Positions 56,501 through 64,000 of a stretch of DNA of 64,000 bases are shown here, one piece after another. The position numbers and the translations under genes are program-made. Origin of the DNA: Areca catechu (lineage: Eukaryota > Streptophyta > Magnoliopsida > Arecales > Arecaceae); assembly GCA_021397845.1 (NCBI GenBank), contig JAHSVC010000040.1:869501-933500 (forward strand), read 5' to 3'. How positions within the stretch are numbered: the stretch's first letter is position 1; the number at the start of each line of letters is the position of its first letter. Under the pieces are notes generated by a model that saw nothing but the letters and a program-made list of their open reading frames with translations, did not search any database and was not told the DNA's origin.

Positions 56501-57218
56501 TGGGGAAAGTTCGGTAAGGTCGCTCCAGGGACTAAGTCTATTGCATGTTGGATATCCCTAAGGGGTGGGAGTTGGCCGGTAACTCATTGGAGAAAACATC
56601 CTTAAACTCATCTAGCACTTCAACGACTTTCTGAGGTTGTTCTTTTGGGGAGGGCTCTTGATGTTCCTTAGTTGTCAAAACCCAAACAGGTGAACCATTG
56701 CTAATCTCTTGCTCCAATTCTTTAGCGGTGATCACATTTATCCCTTGTGTCTTATCTCTCAATTGGCTAGATCCTCTTTTAATTGGGTCCTTAGGTGGAG
56801 AAGAATGGATTACAATCTTCTTCCCATTATGAGTAAACGAGCATGAATTAGAGCGACCATAGAGTATAACGTCATGATCGTATAACCATGGTCGTCCTAA
56901 AATGATACTGCTAACTTCCATTGGAAGAACATGGCACCAAACTTTCTCTTGGTAAGACTGGAACTGGATGGTAACTATGCACCTAGACTTGATGGGAATA
57001 GAGGTTGAGTCTATCTAGGATACCTTATATGGATTAGGATGGGGTACAGTGGACATTCCTAGGTTTTTGACTGTATTGGTGGATATGGCATTGACACAGC
57101 TACCACTATCTAAGATGACCTTGCACACTTTCTCGCCTATCTTGATAAAAGTCTGTAGGATACTAGTCCTACGCCAGTCTTCTTGGTCTTTGGTTTGGGT
57201 GAGGATACACCTAACCAC
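56501..57218 (-). pseudogene. chromovirus protease and RT linker
   Basis: 57218-57015 has KIGEKVCKVILDSGSCVNAIS, an aspartic protease core with the motif LDSGS. A stop separates it from 56921-56538, which holds SSIILGRPWLYDHDVILYGRSNS (end of the protease fold), a linker with KELEQEISNGSPVWVL, and VVEVLDEFKDVFSNELPANSHP, the start of the RT region. The order gag, protease, RT is that of all Ty3-type elements. Confidence 0.9.
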
Positions 57219-57228
57219 TCCTAAAAGA

Positions 57229-58668
57229 TCATGGATCTACCAGGGCTTCATCACCTTCATATTCTTCAGCCAAATTCTCATCCGCCTGGTATCTTTCCTC
57301 TTCACACTCATCTTGAGGTTCTATGGCTTCCTCTTTTACTTCCCTTATGTGTAAGGATCGATTTGGACAGTTGCTAGCATAGTGACCTACCTTCTGACAT
57401 TTGAAACATGCATTCGGATTTCTCTGGACTTCAGGTGATTTTCCTTTATCATCTCTTTGGATCACAGGTGCATTAGGATTGGGTCGATTGAATCTAGACT
57501 GAATGGGTCCTATCTACTGATTAGGTACACTATTCCTAAAGGTGTCGGGTCTACGATAAATTGGACTCCTATGAAATCTCTCAAGATCTCTAGCTATCTG
57601 ATAGGCCAGTTCTAGATCATGGACTTCCCTCATGAATAATTCCTTCTGGATTTCTTCCCTCAGTCCGGCTCTAAATCTAGACAGGGTCACCGATCAGATT
57701 CATCAACATTGCACCTCATTACAAACTCATCAAATTTGGCAGTGTACTCTACGACACTCCTATTCCTTGAATAAGTCTTTGCCATTGAGCTAGGAGTCTT
57801 TGGTGGTAGGACATAGGAAGGTATTTTTTCCTAAGCCTAAGTTTCATCGCTCTCCAGGTTACTATAGGCACATCACCTCTTTGCCTGGCTAATCGTTCAA
57901 CATTTTCCCAGTAGAGCCTAGCTTGTCTTACCAACTTAAGTTTTGCAAACTTACATTTTCTTTCCTCAGTCATGTCATACCAGTCAAAGTACTGGTCCAT
58001 TTCTCCTTCCCAATCGATGTAAATTTTTGGATCTAAGATTCCATCAAATGTGGGTGCTTCCAACCTAACATTTTTTATGGCTCGATCATCTTGGTCTAAC
58101 TGAATTGGAGTGGGTCTCCTGACATTTGGTTCATAAGTGGGCTCAAGATAGACTCTCCTTGGATTGGGTTCATGGGCTTGCTCTTGATTGGGACCCTAGG
58201 ATTTGGTTCGCAGAAATGGTCTTGCTGAGGTCTCCTAGGGTTGGGCTCATGGAAAAGGTTTTGGCATGGAACCCTTCTAGGGTTGACTGGTGTTTCAAAC
58301 TCAGGTTCAAGATCGGGTTCGGGATCATTCTGGACTTCATGGTTTCCTCCAAGAGTTCTAGTTTCTAATTGATCCAACCTAGTCGTGATGTGGGCTAACT
58401 GATCATTCATGCTCTGGTTGGTCTGGGCCACGCTCTGGTTGGTTTGGGCCAATTGCTCAGTCAAATTTTTGTTTAGTTGGGCCACTTGATCATTCAAGGC
58501 TTTAATCAAATTTCCAAGATTTTGGTCCATGGCTACACTTGACTGAGCTTGGGCTGGTGAATATGATGTCCCTGCTCTAGTTGTCATGCATGCAAGTGGA
58601 TTCAAACTCAGGCTAAGGTTTTCTAGACCTGTTAGCTCAAATAAACTGAGTTGGCTAGGTGCAATCAA
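57229..58668 (-). pseudogene. chromovirus gag (broken)
   Basis: The likely start is the minus-strand ATG 58587 (MTTRAGTSYSPAQ). A Gln/Asn-rich coiled-coil-like stretch with NLTEQLAQTNQSVAQTNQSM follows, then a Pro-rich part with repeated EPNPR words, to a stop at 58096. The capsid core is at 58063-57749 with APTFDGILDPKIYIDWEGEM and RKCKFAKLKL. The frame breaks again before 57465-57229, which holds a complete zinc knuckle, CFKCQKVGHYASNC, and an acidic tail. The matching part of copy 2 lies outside the window. Confidence 0.9.
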
Positions 58669-59723
58669 ACCAACAACTACTCTTTTCCACTGGCCAGTCA
58701 GGAGGTGGGTCTGTGGGAGGTTTTCCCAGCTCTCGCTGGGACCTAATTAAAAAAACCACAAGAACCGCTTAGGCTTAACCACTTAACCTCGATCCTTGAC
58801 ACCAGCTTCAAATAATAGGTGAAGAATTGGTTGCACAAGCTTGTCCTAATTGACTTGAACTAGACCTAGAGTCCCAAACTAGTTGCCTAATCAAGGTGGT
58901 AAACTAGATTGTAGTAACTCTACACTTGGCCTGGTGTCAGAACAAGGGGAGTGTGAGATCCCTTCTTTGGCCTACCTAGGCCCGATGGAATTGGCCCGGT
59001 AGATGGATCAGCACCCAAGCCCTTAGTTCCAATCCTAGTCACCAAGTAATAGGGCACACACAAGACTAGTTGACACAATGACTTGACACTAACCAGGACT
59101 CGACCAATTGATGTCCCTAACCCACTAGGGCAATTAAGGTTCTACTCAATTTTAATTAGGGGATAGGGTTTGATGCACGATGAGGGTTGTTGTTCTTGGG
59201 CTAAGGACGGTGATCAATCCTACCCCCATGTTATATTGGTGCCCTTAATTGAGTTAAGATGAATGCACACAACCATGCTGACAATTAACTTTACTGGAAT
59301 TTTAGACAGAACAGTACTAAATCACAGCTCGAAAATTCTACAGTTAACTAAAAATTCTAGAAAAATTATGAAAATTTCTATCAATTATAACGGATATAAA
59401 AAAGTAGAAATCACTAAATTTTGAGTTCTGTACTGAGAGAAATAATTCATTTATCAGACTATATACGTACAGATTCAGAAAATTCCAGCAAGTAAAACAA
59501 TTGATAAATTAATCTATGCTAACAATGGTAATGACCAAGATAGGACAACCTTACACTATAAGGATTTTCCCTTATAGTAGGACAACCTGATTTCACCTTG
59601 GTATTTAACATGCATTTATGCAAACACTTAACAGGCTATGCAAGATATTAAAAACTCTATATGCAGAATTCCAGCAAACAATGAGTTTCAACATCTATGC
59701 AAATCCTATCCTAATCCAACCAT
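58669..59723 (-). other. chromovirus 5' leader
   Basis: The sequence is untranslated. On the minus strand it contains, in order, TTAAGGGCA (plus 59240-59248), CCTTAGCCCAA (59196-59206), AATTAAAATTGAGTAGA (59141-59157), GCTGGTGTCAAGG (about 58794-58806) and CTGACTGGCCAG (about 58690-58701). These blocks recur in the same order in the leaders at 16728-17056 and 32015-32324. The segment with AATTAGGTCCCAGCGAGAGC is close to the composite's leader. Confidence 0.75.
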
Positions 59724-59735
59724 GCTCTGATACCA
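59724..59735 (-). other. chromovirus primer binding site (initiator tRNA-Met)
   Basis: The minus strand reads TGGTATCAGAGC, a full match to the usual plant initiator tRNA-Met site. It is four bases from the LTR edge at 59740. Confidence 0.88.
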
Positions 59736-59739
59736 AAAA

Positions 59740-60782
59740 TGATGCGGCATGATGATGAAGATGCAATCTAGTTAATGGATTGAAATATTTGAGCAATGAA
59801 ACCTATTAACATTCACTTATATCCTAGATAAAGAGTACTAAGGTGCAACTATGGAAAGAACATGAAACATTAAATCTATGCCGCGATGTAGCTAATTAGT
59901 CTTAGAGAAGATTAGGATTAAATGATTATGAATCTTAAACCTAGGAGAATACCTTCAATAATTCAGACTAAAGATATTAGGATGTATTCATTACCCATGA
60001 TGATCACTCCCTTGTTGATGTAGTTCCATTGAAACACTCGAATGAACTAACCCTGGAAGTAAAGATTAGTATTCCAAAGAAGCAGACTCCAGTCATAATT
60101 GATCTTATGGCAAGTGACCTCCTCTTGGACTCCGAATCGTAGAAGGACCCTGCACAAAGAATGGATTAGGTTTGGACTAATTTGAAAAGACATCAAAACA
60201 AAGTTAGGAGGCAAGAAATCAAGGAGACAAATGATCTTTGATGGAGGGACGAATCCTTGGATGGCGAAGGCTTGATGCTGAAACTTGTTGGCTTGAGATG
60301 GAGATGTCACACGCTCAAAGAAGAAGCACTTAAAATACTACAAATATTCTTCACAAACAAATGCAATTCATTTTATTTCCTCATCAAAAAAATAGGCGTC
60401 CCCTTACAATGGGAGATGTAGAGGTCTTTTAATAGCCTTTCAATCCCTTTTGAAAATCCATAAATCAAGGAGAGATACAAGGAAGGTTGGAGGATATGGG
60501 GGAAACTTGTTACATGAAATGTGGAAGGGGGTTGGACGGCCAAATTGAATTAACCTTGGTCTCCCACTTGAAATGACATTTGAAAATTGTTGGCCTTCTT
60601 CATGGTGCCACTTGGTGATGATGTGGCTAGGTGAGTTGGTGATGACATGGCTAGGTGAGTTGGTGATGACGTGGCTTTCCAACTAGGATGAGGATTTGTT
60701 TATTCCAATGACTTGCTTTATCCTGGATAACTGGACTTATTCCAAATAAGTAGATTCCCTCTAATAATTATTCCAAGTAGCA
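59740..60782 (-). repeat. chromovirus LTR 2 (shared by both units)
   Basis: It is 1043 bp against 1044 for LTR 1. Differences seen are T for A near 59819, T for C near 60346, one A fewer near 60366 and G for A near 60725. It serves as 5' LTR of unit 1 (primer site on its left) and as 3' LTR of unit 2 (chromodomain on its right). Confidence 0.92.
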
Positions 60783-63700
60783 AAAATACTCTCCGGTGCT
60801 CAAATCGGATTGGCATGTTGAGGAGGCTAAGTGTGCTGCTTTATGAGTCAATCCATAATGATTGAAGTTCTTTACTGGTGTCCGCACCAAATCTCTCGGG
60901 GTGGCGAGAACTCGACCCTGTCGAGTATGGTCCAACCTGGCTTTGATACTGTTCAAATAAGTCTGGGTCCAGTTGTTGCAGGTCCTTTCTAGTGATCCAA
61001 GAGTTGTCAGATTCTGGTCTCCCTTGCCAACGGACCAAATATCGATAGTAATCCTTATTTCTGGTGGTGACAATCTTATCATCCAGGATTTGTTCAATTT
61101 TCTCTTGCTTTTGAGGAATGGTTGTTGGTGGACACTCGAGTATAGGTTCACTCTCAAAAATATGGTCAGGCCCAGATGGCTCACTAGGTATCATCATGGG
61201 TTCCTTATATTCTATCAAGTCTGAAATATTGAAGGTCGGGTTGATACCTAGGTCAGAAGGTAGTTCTAACATATAAGCATTAGATCCAATCTTCTTTAGG
61301 ACTTTAAAAGGGCCTACACCGTGGGCATGTAGTTTCTTGAAAGTCCCAGATAGGAATCTTTCAGGGTTGAGTTTAATCATTACATGATCCCCCTCATTGC
61401 TCAAGTGAATTTTCTTGTTTATTTCATGATGCAAATCCTTAATATGCTGTGCATAGGACTCAGCAGACTCAGAAACTCGTGCATTTATGGGTAGTGGGAT
61501 CAGACTAAAGGCTTCCTAGGCTTGTAACCATAGACTATTTCAAATGGACTTTTGCCCGTAGATCGATTGACCGAACTGTTATATGCGAACTCAGCATGAG
61601 GCAATAACAAATCCCAATTTCCTAGACTTTCTCCCACTAGACATCTCAACAAATTTCCTAGACTTCTATTCACAACTTCGATCTGTCCATCAGTTTGGGG
61701 TTGATAGGCAGTTGAAAATTTCAGTCTGGTTCCTAATAGGTGCCAAAGGGTTTTCCAGAAGTAACTTGTAAAACGGACATCCCTATCAGAAATAATGGTT
61801 TTGGATAACCCGTGTAGCCTGACTACTTGATCAAGAAAGAGCTTGGCTACCCTAGAGGCATCAGAAGTTTGGGAGCAGAGTATGAAATGGGCCATCTTCG
61901 AAAACCGGTCGACCACTACAAAGATTGAATCATGTTTTCTAATGGTTTTGGGTAACCCTAGAACAAAGTCCATGCTAAGATCCTACCATAGACACTCAGG
62001 TACAGGTAAAGAAGTGTATAACCCGGTATTTTGTTTCTATTGTTTTGCAATTGCACATGTCCTACATTGGCCTACAAGGTTTGCTACTTGTCTCTTAAGG
62101 CCTGGCCAGTAGAATTGTTCCTCAATAGCTAAGATAGTCTTGTTTCGCCCAAAATGGCCAGCCAAACCTCTAGCATGTGTCTCCCAAACTAGAAAATCCC
62201 TTAAGGAGGTTCTTGGAACACAGAGCCTGTTTTCTCTAAAAAGATAACCATCTAGAAGGGTATAGTCACTATGATCGCTAGATTGTCCTAGATGTAAAGC
62301 TTGATAGATCTCACCAAAATCTGGACATGTTTCATATTCCTCCTTAAGTCTTTCAAAACCTATGACTTCAGTGCTGACTGAATTTAAGAGCAACGCTCTA
62401 TGACTAAAGGCATCAGCAGCCTTATTCTCAATTCCCTCACGGTGCTTTAGGACAAAGATATAGGCTTGGACGAACTCTACCCACTTGGCATGCCTAGGGT
62501 TCAACATTTTCTGGGAGCTAAGAAACATAAGGGTTTCATGATTCGAGAATAAGATAAACTCTTGCGGTAGCAGATAGTGTCTCCAATATTTCAAAGCCTG
62601 AACTACCGCATATAACTCCTTGTCATAGGTTGAGTATTTCATCCTAGCCTCATTCAGATTTTCACTAAAAAATGCCACTAGATGATTTTCTTGACTTAAG
62701 ACTCCTCCAATTCCTACCCAGAGGCATCACAAGCTACCTTAAAAATCTTAGAAAAATCGGGTAATCTTAAGATCGGCGCTTGTGTCATCCTTTCCCTAAT
62801 GTTTAGGAAGGCCTTATCAGCAGCTTTTGTCCATTCAAAATTGCCTTTCCTAATATAATCTGTAATAGGAGCAACTATGGTGCTAAACCCTCTAATAAAT
62901 CTTCTGTAAAATGTAGCGAGGCCATGAAAACTTCTTACTTCATGAATATTATTGGGTGTTGGCCAGTCTACAATTGCTCTAATCTTCTCAGGGTCAGTAG
63001 ATACTCCTTCAAGGGTTACAACAAATCTTAGAAAGATAACTCTAGTAGTCACAAAATCACATTTCTTCAAATTGGCATAGAGATTATCCTTCCTAAGTGC
63101 CAAACATACTTGCTTCAGATGGTTCAAATGGTCCTCTCTAGTCCTACTATAGATAAGGATGTCGTCAAAATACATAACGACAAACTTTTCGATAAAGGAT
63201 CGTAGGACCTAGTTCATGATTCTCATAAAGGTGCTAGGGGCATTTGATAGTCCAAAAGGCATGACTATCCATTCAAATAACCCATCTTTAGTCTTAAAGG
63301 CAATCTTCCATTCATCCCCTAGTCTAATCCTAACTTGGTGATAGCCGCTCTTTAGGTCAATCTTAGAAAATATCGTCACACCGGCCATCATATCTAGCAT
63401 GTCATCCAATCTAGGGATGGGAAACCTATATTTCACCATGATCTTATTTATGGCACGACTATCAACACATATCCTCCACGTGCCATCTTTCTTAGGGGTG
63501 AGTAAGGCTGGGACTGCGCATGGGCTTAAACTCTCCCTAATGAATCCTTTCCTAAGAAGTTCTCCTACTTGTCATTGCAATTCTTGATGTTTGGTAGGGT
63601 TCATTCTATAATGGGGAAAGTTCGGTAAGGTCGCTCCAGGGACTAAGTCTATTGCATGTTGGATATCCCTAAGGGGTGGGAGTTGGCCGGTAACTCATTG

Positions 63701-64000
63701 GAGAAAACATCCTTAAACTCATCTAGCACTTCAACGACTTTCTGAGGTTGTTCTTTTGGGGAGGGCTCTTGATGTTCCTTAGTTGTCAAAACCCAAACAG
63801 GTGAACCATTGCTAATCTCTTGCTCCAATTCTTTAGCGGTGATCACATTTATCCCTTGTGTCTTATCTCTCAATTGGCTAGATCCTCTTTTAATTGGGTC
63901 CTTAGGTGGAGAAGAATGGATTACAATCTTCTTCCCATTATGAGTAAACGAGCATGAATTAGAGCGACCATAGAGTATAACGTCATGATCGTATAACCAT
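60783..64000 (-). pseudogene. chromovirus unit 2: pol (truncated by window end)
   Basis: It repeats unit 1 from the chromodomain (61434-60841) through integrase (61973-61500), zinc module and RNase H (62678-62037), RT with YFDD (63175-62714) and N-terminal RT (63439-63209) to the protease-RT linker (63873-63649 and on). Shared lesions are the TAG before DLSMDFVLGL and the shift after KPRKPLV. Private differences include the intact frame before ICVDSR (no 1-bp deletion), a Val-to-Met change in the residue before KYRFPIP, Pro for Ser in VLGLPKT and Arg for His in RDVRFT. Gag of this unit should lie past 64000. Confidence 0.92.

Larger units (their letters stand above)
52629..64000 (-). mobile_element. 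tandem chromovirus (LTR-internal-LTR-internal, cut by window end)
   Basis: Two nearly identical copies lie in tandem with a period of 7110-7111 bp: LTR 52629-53672, internal 53673-59739, LTR 59740-60782, internal 60783 onward. Both read on the minus strand. Between copies I found about three substitutions and one indel in the LTR and a handful in pol, so they are about 99.7% identical by eye. They share inactivating lesions but also differ by private ones. Chromodomain at the end of pol and a tRNA-Met primer site place it among chromoviruses. The left flank ends ACTAT; the right end is not in the window. Confidence 0.93.

Overview
This window reads as repeat-rich (pericentromeric or heterochromatic-type) DNA of a flowering plant. 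I lean to a monocot, perhaps a palm, but nothing in the sequence proves that. I found no intact host gene, tRNA or CRISPR array, and only one faint 5S-like match. Almost everything recognisable is a transposable element: Athila-type, Tat-type and chromovirus-type Ty3/gypsy elements, a SIRE-like Ty1/copia element, and an L1-type LINE. All boundaries and identities were read by eye.

Layout. 1-1900: a Tat-like LTR fragment (minus strand) followed by a 55-bp minisatellite. 1900-5040: a decayed minus-strand chromovirus-type gag, an initiator-tRNA-Met primer site and an LTR. 5050-10900: a degenerate minus-strand LINE with a DUF4283/CCHC ORF1 and an EN-RT-RNase H ORF2. A second LINE 3' fragment lies at 11390-11880. 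11880-14491 is AT-rich DNA without recognised genes. 14497-25616: a complete, young Athila-type element (two ~1.7-kb LTRs, tRNA-Asp primer site, GATAG target duplication) whose gag-pol carries a nonsense codon and several frameshifts. 25622-29786: LTR and antisense-gene region of a minus-strand Tat element. 29787-35806: an odd chromovirus-derived insertion flanked by CTCGG, with LTR ends in inverted orientation. 35812-41500: a second Tat antisense gene, a ~90-bp tandem array and the 3' half of a Tat pol. 41501-52140: a SIRE-like copia element (minus) inserted in the Tat RT. 52141-52628: the rest of that Tat PR-RT region. 52629-64000: a minus-strand chromovirus in tandem (LTR-internal-LTR-internal), running off the window.

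Stratigraphy. One Tat pol gene was split by the copia element (GTATA duplication) and, 488 bp away, by the tandem chromovirus. The Tat flank to the left was hit by the inverted-LTR composite, and the Athila element landed at the outer edge of the Tat region. The youngest events by repeat identity are the Athila insertion (~0.65% LTR divergence) and the tandem chromovirus (~0.3% between copies).

Points most worth a second look are the composite with U5 ends at both termini and one target duplication, the LTR-sharing tandem chromovirus, a 5' leader with five blocks in the same order in three elements including Athila, and a spliced antisense gene with its own TATA box in two Tat elements, one of which has lost the N-terminal domain.
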